A stretch of DNA of 35,068 bases from Deltaproteobacteria bacterium. Its GTDB lineage: Bacteria; Myxococcota_A; Polyangia; Polyangiales; Ga0077539. The translations under genes and the position numbers were made by a program. Shown piece after piece: positions 23,340 to 32,070 of this stretch (its first letter is position 1; the number at the start of each line of letters is the position of its first letter). Where the stretch lies: NCBI GenBank assembly GCA_947477565.1, contig CANJUR010000050.1:1-35068 (forward strand), in the 5' to 3' direction. The notes under the pieces were generated by a model that saw only the letters and a list, made by a program, of their open reading frames with translations, did not search any database and was not told the origin of the DNA.

Positions 23340-26234
23340 CTACCCCTCGAGGGTCAGCCGCGCACCCGCACGCTCGACCACCGCGGCCACCGCCGCGCGG
23401 TCGAAGTCCGCGCCGCTACGAATCGCCGCCGCCAACGACTTTGCGGCGTTTTCCGCCCGCAGCCACTGAAACGCCATCGCCCCGATGGACCCGTCGGGCA
23501 GCGGGTTGAGCCAGTCGAGTCCCTCCCGGTACACGATGCGCGCCGCAAGGGTCTTGGCCACGATGGAGCGCCAGTACGCCACGGGCATCCGCTCGCCGAG
23601 CCGACTCGCGCCGAGAGTGCGCAGCGTCGGCGGGAGGTGCTCGCGCACGAGGCTGTCACCGAGCGCGTGGTCGTCTGCGCTGATGGTCTCGACGTAGAGA
23701 GCAATCGCGTCGGCGGCGCGGTTCATCTCCCTGGAGAGGCGCACGGAAAGCTCTGGCAGCAGCACCCCGGGGTGGTGACTCCGCTCGCGGAAGAGCAGCT
23801 CAGCTTCGCGCCGTGCCAGCTCGCGCAGACGCTCGATGATCTCTGCGACGAAGGTCTTCTTGTTCGCGAGAAACTCTTCCTCCGACAAGAGGTGCGCGGC
23901 GGTGATTTCGAAGCTCGAACACACCACGCCGCACTTGTTGGCGCTGCTGTCCTTGAGCACGAGCACCCCGCGCTCGCCCAGCGCCTTGCGCGCGTCCGGC
24001 GTCAGGAAGAGGTTTGCGCCCTCGACAATCACCCGGCTCGACGGCGTGCCGTCGGGCAGCAGGTGCTCCTGCCAGTTGTTGCCGTTGAGCGTCTGCGGCC
24101 TCCCCCCCGACGGGACAAACGCATCCGCGACAACACGGTTGTGCAGGCTGTTGCGCATCCGCACGCCGTCCGGCGCATCCACGCGCGTCAGCCGCCCCTT
24201 CGGCGAGAGCTTCGACAGATCAAACGCCCCCACCGGCTCGGACAGACCGACCAGCCGAAGCAACTCCGCGTGGTCGAGACCGTGTGGGTCTTCGAGCGCG
24301 CCGGATCCGTCCGAGATGCCCACTACCTTCGCCCGCTCGCCGTACTCGCGATGCAGAATCTTCAGCATGTTGCCCGCGACGTCGCCGTCCGGGCCGCCGG
24401 TGAGCTTCACCGTGAAGTCCTGCGTGTGGGGATTGATTCCCACGGCCTTCAGGGCCACCTCGAGAAACACCGCGACCCCTTCGGAGGTCACGCCGTACTC
24501 CTTGTGGTTGATGCCCGCGCCGGGCTTCGAACTCATGAACGCCGCGGCCAGCTTGTGCCCGCGACGCCGCGCCCGATCGACGATCCAGACGATGTGCTCC
24601 GGGGTGATGTTTTCGTCCGGCCCGAGGTAGAGCGTCTCCTGGCGACCCAGCCGATCGACCAGCGGGTGCTTCTCGTCCGGCACCATCAGGTCGAGCAGGC
24701 CGTCGATGAAGCCCTTGATCGCCCGGGTCAGCGGCACGTCCTGCGACGCCACGATCACGGCCTTGGCGCCGCCTTCGGGGATGTCCTTGTTCTTCAGCTG
24801 CTGCGCCTGCGCGAGGCCATACACCTCATCGTAAAGACGGTCTGCCTCTGCGCTGAGCTGATCTTGCCCGCGCGGTCGCACCACCCGTACGCCTCCGCGG
24901 GCGATGTCCCGGAAGCGCAGGTGGAAGCCGTCCCAGCCCTGTCCGTGGACGAAGTACACCCCAAACGGCTTCTCCTCGCCGCGCGGGATGAAGCTGCCCT
25001 CGAGTCGCAGCGCGAAGCCGTATCGCTTCTCGAGGTGGAGGTTGGTGCGCAGCGTCGCGCCGACGGCATCGAGCAGGGTCTTGAGCACCCGACGGGCGTC
25101 GTCGCCGTCTACATCGTGCTCGATCTGGTCGCGCAGCGCCCCGGCGCGGAGATCGTACGTCTCGTCGGACATCGCGCTGACGGGGTTGAATCGGTCGTGC
25201 AGGAGGTCGGCGATGGCAACGCTCAGCGCGAGGTGTCGCACGGCGAGCGCCAGCACGCGGTCGCGCGCGAAGGACACAGGGTTGTCGCGCGTGAGGCGCT
25301 GGTGCGCGAGGCTGGAGAGGCCGACCACGACCTCCGCGCGCTCGAGGCCCAGCGCGGGGTTGTTGTGGCTGAGCGTGAGCGCTGCGTCGGTGATCCACTT
25401 GCCGCGGGCGAGGGACGGGGCGAGCCCGTGCCAGACGAGACCGTCAGCGTCGAGGGCCCGCCCATCGGGGCCGCGAACAATGTAACTGAAGAGCGTGACG
25501 TACCCGTGGCCGGGGTCTTCGATGACGTCCACAAACGCGCGGTGGATGTTTACCCCGTGGCTGCCGATGAGGTCGGCGCAGCGCTCAAACATCCGCCGCG
25601 GCGTGGCGTTGCCGACGGTGATCACGATGCGCGAACTCGTGGGGTCGGCCTCGGGCTCGAGCTCCACCAGGGTGTCCTCGGTGCCGCGCACGCTGGCGTA
25701 GCGGTCGGCGCAGCGGATGGCGCGCAGGGCCGTGGCCGAGCGCACGAAGTCCGCCGAGGAGCGCAGGAGAAACGACTGCACCGCGTCGACGTCGCCGTGC
25801 ACCTTCGCGACGAGCGCAAGAATGGCGTCGAGCCGTGACTGCTGCGCGCCGTCGCTCGGATCGAAGCGGGGGATGTCCCCGAGGACGATGGTGTCGATCG
25901 CAAGTTGGCCGTCGGCGCTGGTGTGTACCTTCACCTGCCGCAGCGGCGCTTCTGCGGGCAGTTGATCGAGAATCTCCCGGAACATCCCGGGACGATCGCC
26001 GTCCATCAGGAAGGTCCACCGGGCGCGGTCTTCGGAGTGCAGCGTGATGCGCGGGGGCATGCCTGACGCACGCGCCGCGAGAATCGCGCGGAGGTGCGCG
26101 AGCCGCTCCTGGTCGGGGGTGTCCGCGAAGTACGCCGCGGGCATCTCCGACATGAACCACGGCAACACCGCGTCGAGGGTGTGCTCAAGGGAATGGATGA
26201 TTTCGGCACGAAGAGACGTGAGATCCGAGCTCAT
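23340..26234 (-). CDS. Large NAD-type glutamate dehydrogenase
   Basis: About 964 residues, far longer than hexameric GDH (about 450) and shorter than the 1600-residue L-180 class. An N-terminal half (1-390) with ACT-like features (VNIHRAFVDVIEDPG) is followed by the catalytic part. IARGGVRVVRP and QLKNKDIPEGGAKAVIV (about 480-495) hold the substrate-binding lysines. GPDENITPEHIVWIVDRA, KPGAGINHKEYGVTSEG, VKLTGGPDGDVAGNM and VEGANLFLTPDARK form the nucleotide-binding domain. It should oxidise glutamate to 2-oxoglutarate and ammonia with NAD in the cytoplasm, linking amino-acid catabolism to the TCA cycle. The start is ATG at 26234 or GTG at 26252; neither has a good ribosome-binding site. It is the last gene of a minus-strand run. 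Confidence 0.88.
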   Translation of the reverse strand: MSSDLTSLRAEIIHSLEHTLDAVLPWFMSEMPAAYFADTPDQERLAHLRAILAARASGMPPRITLHSEDRARWTFLMDGDRPGMFREILDQLPAEAPLRQVKVHTSADGQLAIDTIVLGDIPRFDPSDGAQQSRLDAILALVAKVHGDVDAVQSFLLRSSADFVRSATALRAIRCADRYASVRGTEDTLVELEPEADPTSSRIVITVGNATPRRMFERCADLIGSHGVNIHRAFVDVIEDPGHGYVTLFSYIVRGPDGRALDADGLVWHGLAPSLARGKWITDAALTLSHNNPALGLERAEVVVGLSSLAHQRLTRDNPVSFARDRVLALAVRHLALSVAIADLLHDRFNPVSAMSDETYDLRAGALRDQIEHDVDGDDARRVLKTLLDAVGATLRTNLHLEKRYGFALRLEGSFIPRGEEKPFGVYFVHGQGWDGFHLRFRDIARGGVRVVRPRGQDQLSAEADRLYDEVYGLAQAQQLKNKDIPEGGAKAVIVASQDVPLTRAIKGFIDGLLDLMVPDEKHPLVDRLGRQETLYLGPDENITPEHIVWIVDRARRRGHKLAAAFMSSKPGAGINHKEYGVTSEGVAVFLEVALKAVGINPHTQDFTVKLTGGPDGDVAGNMLKILHREYGERAKVVGISDGSGALEDPHGLDHAELLRLVGLSEPVGAFDLSKLSPKGRLTRVDAPDGVRMRNSLHNRVVADAFVPSGGRPQTLNGNNWQEHLLPDGTPSSRVIVEGANLFLTPDARKALGERGVLVLKDSSANKCGVVCSSFEITAAHLLSEEEFLANKKTFVAEIIERLRELARREAELLFRERSHHPGVLLPELSVRLSREMNRAADAIALYVETISADDHALGDSLVREHLPPTLRTLGASRLGERMPVAYWRSIVAKTLAARIVYREGLDWLNPLPDGSIGAMAFQWLRAENAAKSLAAAIRSGADFDRAAVAAVVERAGARLTLEG

Positions 26235-26295
26235 GGCGGAAGGGGGTATCACAGCCCTTCAGCCACGGGATACGGTATTGATTCGCCGCGGCGCG

Positions 26296-27090
26296 TCAGT
26301 CGCCGCAAGGGACGGTGGCCGTCTCGGAGCGCCCGCGGACGCCGGTGACCGAGACGTTCGCTCCGCCGGTGAGTTCGACGAGGGTCTGCGTGCCCGCTGC
26401 ACGGTTGAGCAGGAGGCTCCCGCCGCTCATCGGACACCCGTCCGCGCAGCGGTTGAAGTTGGCGATGGTGAGGTTCCACGGGTCACTGCCCGCGGTGATG
26501 GCGGCGGAGCCGCTGAGCTGAACGCAGGTCGGGTCGAGGCTGCCGATGCCGCGACCGTCAAAGTTCACCGCCGTGCCGCGCGCGCCGACGCCGGTGAAGT
26601 TGCCCGCATACTCGATCTGGTATGACTCGCCGAGCGCCGACAGCCTCACGCTGACCACCGGACGCAGGGTGGAGTGCCGCGTCCGAAGCTCGCCCGAGAG
26701 GGACACCTCGGTTTGCGCCCCGCGCAGGCTCACGGTCGCGACGAGGGCGCCGTCGAGGAGGGTCGTCCCATACGGTCCGCGGCACTCACCGACGAAGGCG
26801 ACGCGCACGGCGTTGCCCTGCAGTTGAACGCGGGTGCAGCCGCCGGGGGTAAACGCTGCCTGCGCCGCCGCCGCCGCGCGCTGGGCTGCCTCGACGTCGC
26901 TGCGGAGACCCGTGGATGGCGCCGCAAAGGCTCGCGCGAGCCCGACGATCTCCCCCGCCATCGCGACGGCCTCGGCCGCGCGTTGCCCTTCCTCGATGGA
27001 CGGGTCTGTCGCGCAGGCGGAGAGCGTCCACGCGAAGCACCCAACCAGCCCGAGCTTCCAGGTCGTGGTTGTTCGGAGGGGGATATTCAT
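26296..27090 (-). CDS. Lipoprotein of unknown function
   Basis: This 264-residue protein has a lipoprotein signal (WKLGLVGCFAWTLSAC, lipidated Cys at about 26). A short Ala/Glu-rich helical segment follows (about 32-80), then a domain rich in short beta strands, Gly, Thr and Ser (VQLQGNAVRVAFVGECRGPY, later SDPWNLTIANFNRCADGCPM) with several Cys that may form disulphides. The repeated LxGxxxVxVxG style suggests a beta-sheet fold. No family recognised. The 24-bp gap after the Cys-rich lipoprotein and 62-bp gap before the dehydrogenase suggest co-transcription. Confidence 0.7.
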   Translation of the reverse strand: MNIPLRTTTTWKLGLVGCFAWTLSACATDPSIEEGQRAAEAVAMAGEIVGLARAFAAPSTGLRSDVEAAQRAAAAAQAAFTPGGCTRVQLQGNAVRVAFVGECRGPYGTTLLDGALVATVSLRGAQTEVSLSGELRTRHSTLRPVVSVRLSALGESYQIEYAGNFTGVGARGTAVNFDGRGIGSLDPTCVQLSGSAAITAGSDPWNLTIANFNRCADGCPMSGGSLLLNRAAGTQTLVELTGGANVSVTGVRGRSETATVPCGD

Positions 27091-27114
27091 CGGGCGCAGC
27101 GTACGCGATGCTGC

Positions 27115-28578
27115 TCAGCGCACCCAGACCCAGGCGCGGGTGCGGCGCAGCGGGAGCGCTCCGTCCCCCTGGCCGGCGGAGATGCCCGTGCCGTTGCCTG
27201 CGCGGCAGCCGAGGCCGAGGCCGCTGTCGGTGCCTGGGCCGCAGGTGATTCCGCGGTCGAAGAGAACGCCGTAGCGGCAGCGGGCAGCGCCCGGGACGGT
27301 GACGTTGAAGCCGGCGCGCGCGCAGCCGAGGGCGCCGGTGTAGCCCCACACGGCGAAGTCCGCGGGGGGGTGCATGCGGAGGTTCTCCGGCCCAAGAAAC
27401 ACTGATTGCGCAGAGGATTCCGCGAGTGACTCGTTGATGCAATGGTCCGCTGCGTCGAGGCAGAAGCGCATCTCGGACAACACCGGAACCTGAAAGAAAC
27501 CCTGGTTGCGCCGCGTGATATCGAGCGCAGGGTCGTTCATGTCGCCGTTGATGATGGAGACGTCCGTCCACCCTTCGGCTTCATAGTTGAACTGGTCGTT
27601 AGCGCCCGACCCGATGGTCAGCACGAGGGTCCAGCCGCCGCCGTTGGTGGTCATGTCGCAGTAGGCCGTGTAGGGCGTCGTTCCCGACTGCAGCGGGTAC
27701 GCCCCCGAAGGCAGCGTCGGCAGCCGTACGTGCAGGTCGGCGCAGCAGTACGCCGGGGCGCAGCTGTCGTACCCGCAAAGCGTCCCACCGAGGCACGCGC
27801 GGCCGCACGCGCCGCAGTGGTCCTGGTTGCCGTAGACGCTCGTCTCGCAGCCGTTGGCGGCGCTGCCGTCGCAGTCGCCGAAGCCCGCGTTGCAAGCGCC
27901 CATCGCGCAGGACCCCGCGACGCAGTTCGGCGCAGCGTTGGCGAAGGCGCACGCGCGATCGCAGGCGCCGCAGTTGAGCGGATCGGCGCTCTCGTCTACG
28001 CACCCGCCCGCGCAGCACATCCGCCCGGTGGTGCAGATAAGCGCATCGCTGCACCCAGGCACGCAGGCGTGCCCGACGCAGACCGTTCCCGACGGGCAGT
28101 GGAGGGTCTCCAGGCAGGCGACGCATGCGTGAGCGCTCAGGTCGCAGTGCAGCGGGCCCACGCCGCCGTCGGTCGCATCGGCGAGGCCGCCGTCGCCCGC
28201 GAAACATCCCTCGTCCGAGCGGCAACCCGCCACGCAGACGTGGACGGCGTCGTCGCAGTGCTCCGCGAGCGGGCACGAGTCCGCGGCGGCGAGGCACGCC
28301 ACGCAGCGACCGCTCGGGACGTGGCAGAGGGCGCCCTGCGCGTGGCCAACGCAGTCGCTCGACTGGCGGCACGGGGGGTTGGCGTCCAGGCCGATCGCGG
28401 GGACATCGAAGGCGCCCGCGTCGAGCGCGCCGCGGTCCGATGGGGGCAGCGGCTGATCGATGACGACGAAGACATCGGAGAACGCAAATGCGCTCGCGTC
28501 GGTGGTCGGGCGGGGGTCGCTGCCGCAGCCCGCGGACAGCGCCGCGGCGAAGAGAAAATAGACGAATCGGCGGGTCAC
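27115..28578 (-). CDS. Cys-rich lipoprotein with C-terminal fibrinogen-like domain
   Basis: This 487-residue protein starts at GTG 28578 with a lipoprotein signal (VYFLFAAALSAGC). An Asp/Pro-rich linker is followed by about 230 residues of Cys-rich repeats (CRQSSDCVGHAQGALCHVPS, CPSGTVCVGHACVPGC, CGACDRACAFANAAPNC, CGACGRACLGGTLCGYDSC), a style typical of myxobacterial surface proteins. The C-terminal 200 residues resemble the fibrinogen/ficolin/intelectin fold: LPSGAYPLQSGTTPYTAYCD then MTTNGGGWTLVLTIGS, the GxYxxxP...YCDM...GGGWT signature. Such domains bind glycans or acetyl groups in animals; a carbohydrate-binding surface role is inferred. An upstream frame open to 29184 lies inside the next gene and is a shadow. 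The GTG is 29 bp after that gene's stop. Confidence 0.8.
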   Translation of the reverse strand: MTRRFVYFLFAAALSAGCGSDPRPTTDASAFAFSDVFVVIDQPLPPSDRGALDAGAFDVPAIGLDANPPCRQSSDCVGHAQGALCHVPSGRCVACLAAADSCPLAEHCDDAVHVCVAGCRSDEGCFAGDGGLADATDGGVGPLHCDLSAHACVACLETLHCPSGTVCVGHACVPGCSDALICTTGRMCCAGGCVDESADPLNCGACDRACAFANAAPNCVAGSCAMGACNAGFGDCDGSAANGCETSVYGNQDHCGACGRACLGGTLCGYDSCAPAYCCADLHVRLPTLPSGAYPLQSGTTPYTAYCDMTTNGGGWTLVLTIGSGANDQFNYEAEGWTDVSIINGDMNDPALDITRRNQGFFQVPVLSEMRFCLDAADHCINESLAESSAQSVFLGPENLRMHPPADFAVWGYTGALGCARAGFNVTVPGAARCRYGVLFDRGITCGPGTDSGLGLGCRAGNGTGISAGQGDGALPLRRTRAWVWVR

Positions 28579-28607
28579 GGACCCGATGCTACACGGTCGA
28601 GGTCGAG

Positions 28608-30068
28608 CTATCCCACCGCGACGTCGGCGGCCTTCATCACGCGCCGCGGGGGCCGTCGCAGCAGCAGTCCGAGCGTCGCCAGCGCCACCCCGAGCAGGCC
28701 CATCGCGCCCAACGTTCGCCGGTGCTTTCGCGCCTGAAGTATCTCGTCCTGCGCCACCACCGAGCGCTGCGAACGCGCCCGCGCATGCCCCGGATCGACC
28801 CGCAGCACCGCGTCGTACAACTCCGGGTCGGCCACGCCGCGCGCCATCGCCTGCTCGGCCTCGAGAAAGAGCCCCGCCGCCCGAATCTCTCGCGAGTGCG
28901 CTCCTTCCGGATCGACCCACAGCGCGAGACGCCACACCGCCTGGGCGCGCCGCGCGTCCTCCGACTCCAGCGCCAGCGCATAGCGAATCAGCGGCTCGAC
29001 CATCTCTCCGCGGCGCTGCAAATCGGGGTGCCGCGCCAGCACCCAGCGGAAGTGCGCGAGCATCTCCTCGGGGTGCTCCGCGCGCCCGGCGGTGAGACCG
29101 GCGTCGAGGCGCTGCGTGACCTCCGCCATGCGCCGCCGGTCGTTGGCCAGGTAAAGCTCCTGCGCGGTGCGCTCCCACCCCCACTGCGGGTTGGCGTCGT
29201 GGCCTTCGTACATCTCGTAGGCCGAGCGCAGCGCGTTGATCGACTCGCGGCCGTACTGCGTCACGGCCCAGCGCGAGGCCTCGCGCACCTGCGAGCGGTC
29301 GCTGTTCACGAAGCTCACCACCACCAGCATCGCGTCCGGCTGACGAATCGATCCGTAGGCCCGCACGATCTCCGCCAACAGCGCGTTGTCGTGCTGCTGA
29401 ACCGCCTCGCCGGGCGTCACCTTGCGCATCGCCTCGCGCGCCTGTCGCATGAAAATCCGCATCATTTCCGACGGGTTACGCAGCTCGATCAGCGCCGGTA
29501 GGGCGTAGTCCCTGAGCTGTCCCCGGATGATGCGTCCCACCTCCTGGCGGAATATCGCGCCGGACGTGGGGGCCAGCGCGACGAGCGTCCGACCGGCCTC
29601 CGCCGACGCCATGCCGCCGAGCGCGCGCGCCAGAACCACCCGCTCGATGGCGCCGTTGAGATCCGGCGAGCGCGGGGCGGCGATCATCAAGCCCAGGAGG
29701 TCGTACTCGACGTTTTCCCGTCCGTTCGTTGCCGTGCGAATCAGCCGCACGATCTTCAGTCGCAGGAGGTCTATCTCGACCCGCCACGGCGCGAGGAGGC
29801 GTTGCCGGATGACCGGGATGTCCTCGCGCTCAAGCGATCGGATGAGGGCGTCGGCAGCTGCGCGGCGCTCGCGGGCGGTGCCGTCGGCGAGCCGAGCCAG
29901 CATCGCGTCGAGTTCGCCTGCGGTGCGCCCTACGGACTCATCGGCCGTCGCCGTCACCACGGCGGTCGGCGTCGCCGGGGGCTGCTGCGCCCATGCGGTG
30001 ACGCCCGGCGCGAGGAGAGCGAAAGTCAGCCCGAGGGCGCTTACTCGACGATGCGGAAATCGCCCCAT
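28608..30068 (-). CDS. HEAT/TPR-like repeat membrane protein, function unknown
   Basis: This 486-residue protein has a signal peptide ([18 protein letters not shown]). A long alpha-helical region follows (about 35-440), rich in Leu/Arg/Glu in a HEAT-repeat pattern ([20 protein letters not shown], later [20 protein letters not shown]). A TPR-like part follows ([37 protein letters not shown]), then one C-terminal membrane helix ([18 protein letters not shown]). The periplasmic solenoid is therefore anchored at its C-terminus and probably mediates protein contacts. The ATG at 30068 overlaps the end of the acylphosphatase gene by 28 bp; an upstream ATG at 30140 would overlap more and lacks a signal peptide at its start. 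No named family recognised. Confidence 0.7.
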   Translation of the reverse strand: MGRFPHRRVSALGLTFALLAPGVTAWAQQPPATPTAVVTATADESVGRTAGELDAMLARLADGTARERRAAADALIRSLEREDIPVIRQRLLAPWRVEIDLLRLKIVRLIRTATNGRENVEYDLLGLMIAAPRSPDLNGAIERVVLARALGGMASAEAGRTLVALAPTSGAIFRQEVGRIIRGQLRDYALPALIELRNPSEMMRIFMRQAREAMRKVTPGEAVQQHDNALLAEIVRAYGSIRQPDAMLVVVSFVNSDRSQVREASRWAVTQYGRESINALRSAYEMYEGHDANPQWGWERTAQELYLANDRRRMAEVTQRLDAGLTAGRAEHPEEMLAHFRWVLARHPDLQRRGEMVEPLIRYALALESEDARRAQAVWRLALWVDPEGAHSREIRAAGLFLEAEQAMARGVADPELYDAVLRVDPGHARARSQRSVVAQDEILQARKHRRTLGAMGLLGVALATLGLLLRRPPRRVMKAADVAVG

Positions 30069-30316
30069 TCGCCCGTGTATCCGCGCCAGCGGGAGTCCAC
30101 CCGCTCGACCCTTGCCGCTGTCGGACCCCGCTGCACCCATCCGAGAAACTCCTTCAGCGAGTCGTCTTCCCCTTCGGCGACGACCTCGACCGTGCCATCA
30201 GGGAGGTTTTTCACCCAGCCCGTCAACCCGAGGCGCTTGGCCTCCCGCTGCGTTGACGCGCGGAAGAACACGCCCTGCACTCGACCTCGCACCAGACAAT
30301 GGATCTGCTTCGCCAT
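30041..30316 (-). CDS. acyP: Acylphosphatase
   Basis: This 91-residue protein matches the acylphosphatase family in length and motif: [16 protein letters not shown] with catalytic Arg19, and [18 protein letters not shown] with Asn37. It hydrolyses acyl-phosphates such as acetyl- or carbamoyl-phosphate in the cytoplasm and is a small alpha/beta sandwich. ATG at 30316 follows AGGTGTC closely; an open frame extends upstream to 30415 but adds no family sequence. Its stop lies inside the start of the HEAT-like gene, so they form one transcription unit. Confidence 0.93.
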   Translation of the reverse strand: MAKQIHCLVRGRVQGVFFRASTQREAKRLGLTGWVKNLPDGTVEVVAEGEDDSLKEFLGWVQRGPTAARVERVDSRWRGYTGEWGDFRIVE

Positions 30317-30499
30317 GACACCTGCATCCGAGCCGCGGCGCCCGACGAAGATCGTCAACTTGGCCTCCGGCAAAGACTGACCAACGGCGGTAGCAAACCC
30401 GACCATCCACTGCAAGTTTCCGTCGCTTGCCCCCGCGCCAGCACCGTCGCCATCGACGATCGTACGTACCTCGAACCATCTCCCGCCGCCCGTAGCCCG

Positions 30500-31327
30500 T
30501 CACGGCCGGAAGGCGACGCCCTCCGCCGCGAGGCACTGCGTGAACCCCTCCCGCCAGGTGGGGTATCGCAGGGTCAGTCCGAGATCGCGCTTCACCCGCG
30601 CATTGAGCGCCGAGCGGTCGTGCTGCAGCGTCTCCGGCACCTCGGCCACCGGCACCGACGCGGGCCACGGCAGCCCCAGGCCCGCGCAGAGCCAACGCAC
30701 CACCTCGCGCTGCGAAACCGGCGCGTCGTCCGCGGCCACGTAGCACCCACCCCGCGGCGCCCGGGCGAGCGCGTCGAGGGCCATCGCGGCGAGGTCGTCC
30801 GCGTGGATGCGCGACACCACCCGCGCGCCGTCGCCCGGTACCCGGTAGCTACCCTCCAGGATGCGTCGGTGCAGCCCCCGCCCGGGGCCGTAGATTCCCG
30901 CCGCCCGCAGCGCCACCGCGCCGGCTTCGCGCCACGTCGTCTCCGCCCGCAGGCGCGCCGCCGCCCTGGGTTCGCGCGCGTCCGTGGGCGTGTCCTCATC
31001 GATGGCGCCGACGCGCTCGCCGTAGACCCCGGTGCTCGACACGTAGACCACCGCCCGCGCCGTCGCGACGACGCCGACCAGGGCCGCGTCGGTGCGCCCG
31101 TCCGGGGGAAAGCTCACCAGCACCGCCGCGCCGTCCACCAGCGGGGCCACGACCTCGGCGTCGAGCACCGACGCAACGTGCACCGTCACCCCGAGCGCCC
31201 GCAACGGCGTCGCCGCGGCCTCCGTGCGCACCGTCGCCAGCACCGTTCGCCCGGCCGCGAGAGCCTGCCGCGCCGCCGCCGTCCCGGTAAAACCGCAGCC
31301 CAGTATGACCAATGGTTCAATCGACAT
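30500..31327 (-). CDS. NAD-binding epimerase-like protein (YeeZ type)
   Basis: This 275-residue Rossmann protein has a dinucleotide loop GCGFTGTAAA at residues 10-19. YVSSTGVYG follows at 95-103 and GIYGPGR at 144-150, the extended short-chain dehydrogenase pattern of the atypical YeeZ group. The canonical YxxxK pair is not obvious: the region after the SSTGVYG strand carries RLRAETTW instead. It should bind NAD(P) but may not catalyse a classical redox reaction. The ATG at 31327 lies nine bases after the TauE gene stop, so it is the last gene of the lyase/exporter operon. Confidence 0.82.
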   Translation of the reverse strand: MSIEPLVILGCGFTGTAAARQALAAGRTVLATVRTEAAATPLRALGVTVHVASVLDAEVVAPLVDGAAVLVSFPPDGRTDAALVGVVATARAVVYVSSTGVYGERVGAIDEDTPTDAREPRAAARLRAETTWREAGAVALRAAGIYGPGRGLHRRILEGSYRVPGDGARVVSRIHADDLAAMALDALARAPRGGCYVAADDAPVSQREVVRWLCAGLGLPWPASVPVAEVPETLQHDRSALNARVKRDLGLTLRYPTWREGFTQCLAAEGVAFRP

Positions 31328-31336
31328 ACGATCTTC

Positions 31337-32056
31337 CTAGCGCAGCACCGTGGCCGCGCCGGCGGCCATCATCACCAGTGCCATCGCGACTCGAAACGGC
31401 CGATCGGCCACGCGGCGGTGCACCTGGTCGCCGATCCACCCGCCGAGCAGCACGGCCGGGAGCAGCATCGCCGAGCGCCGCAACGAGGTCGCCCCCATCG
31501 CGCCGTGCGCGACGAAGTTGCCCAGCATCGCGATGTTGAGAAGCAACCAGAGCACCGCCAGCGTCGCGCGCAGCCGGGTCTTCTCCATCCGATCGCCCGC
31601 GAGCGCCGCGACGATGAGCACCCCGCCGGTTCCAAACACCCCGTGAACGACTCCCCCGGCGAACATGAATACGTTGCTTCGCGCGCGGCTGAGATGGAGA
31701 TTCTGCGGCGGCCACAACACCTTGCGGAGTTCGCCGAGCCCGATGACGACGACCATCACGCCGAAGGCGCGCTGTAGCTCCGGGCGGGCGGCGTAGCGGT
31801 AGAGCGCGAGGCCCACGACGAGCCCAGCGGCGGCCAGCGGAAGCACACGGCGTCGGAGCAGGGCACCGTCTACGGCGGCCCGGTCGCGCCAGGCGATGGA
31901 GGCCGAAAGTACCATGTTTACAGGCACATATGCAGGCAGGAGCGCTTGCACGGGGAGAATCCAGGTGCCGAGGGAGAGGACGAGCACCGTCGCGCCGAAG
32001 CCCACGATGGACTCCAGCGCGATGGCCAGCGACACGATGGCGGCGAGCGTCAACAC
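31337..32056 (-). CDS. TauE/SafE family membrane exporter
   Basis: This 239-residue inner-membrane protein has about seven hydrophobic helices. It has the TauE/SafE repeat features: LESIVGFGATVLVLSLGTWI at the N-terminus and FMFAGGVVHGVFGTGGVLIV in the middle (the G-x-x-x-G-x-G-G element of repeat two). The family is implicated in export of sulfite or organosulfonates such as sulfoacetate; others have unknown anions. The start is GTG at 32056, 14 bases after the upstream stop. The PLP lyase upstream and NAD-binding protein downstream form a compact operon. Confidence 0.85.
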   Translation of the reverse strand: MLTLAAIVSLAIALESIVGFGATVLVLSLGTWILPVQALLPAYVPVNMVLSASIAWRDRAAVDGALLRRRVLPLAAAGLVVGLALYRYAARPELQRAFGVMVVVIGLGELRKVLWPPQNLHLSRARSNVFMFAGGVVHGVFGTGGVLIVAALAGDRMEKTRLRATLAVLWLLLNIAMLGNFVAHGAMGATSLRRSAMLLPAVLLGGWIGDQVHRRVADRPFRVAMALVMMAAGAATVLR

Positions 32057-32070
32057 GCGGGCGGCGTGTG

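Noticed and set aside
23637..25838. 733-codon plus-strand open frame opposite the glutamate dehydrogenase gene
   Set aside because: It is Arg/His/Val-rich with no recognisable motif, as expected for an antisense shadow of a high-GC gene. The minus strand shows a complete enzyme.
27115..29184. 689-codon minus-strand frame covering the Cys-rich lipoprotein and beyond
   Set aside because: The first 200 codons are an out-of-frame shadow of the HEAT-like gene. The lipoprotein signal starts at GTG 28578.
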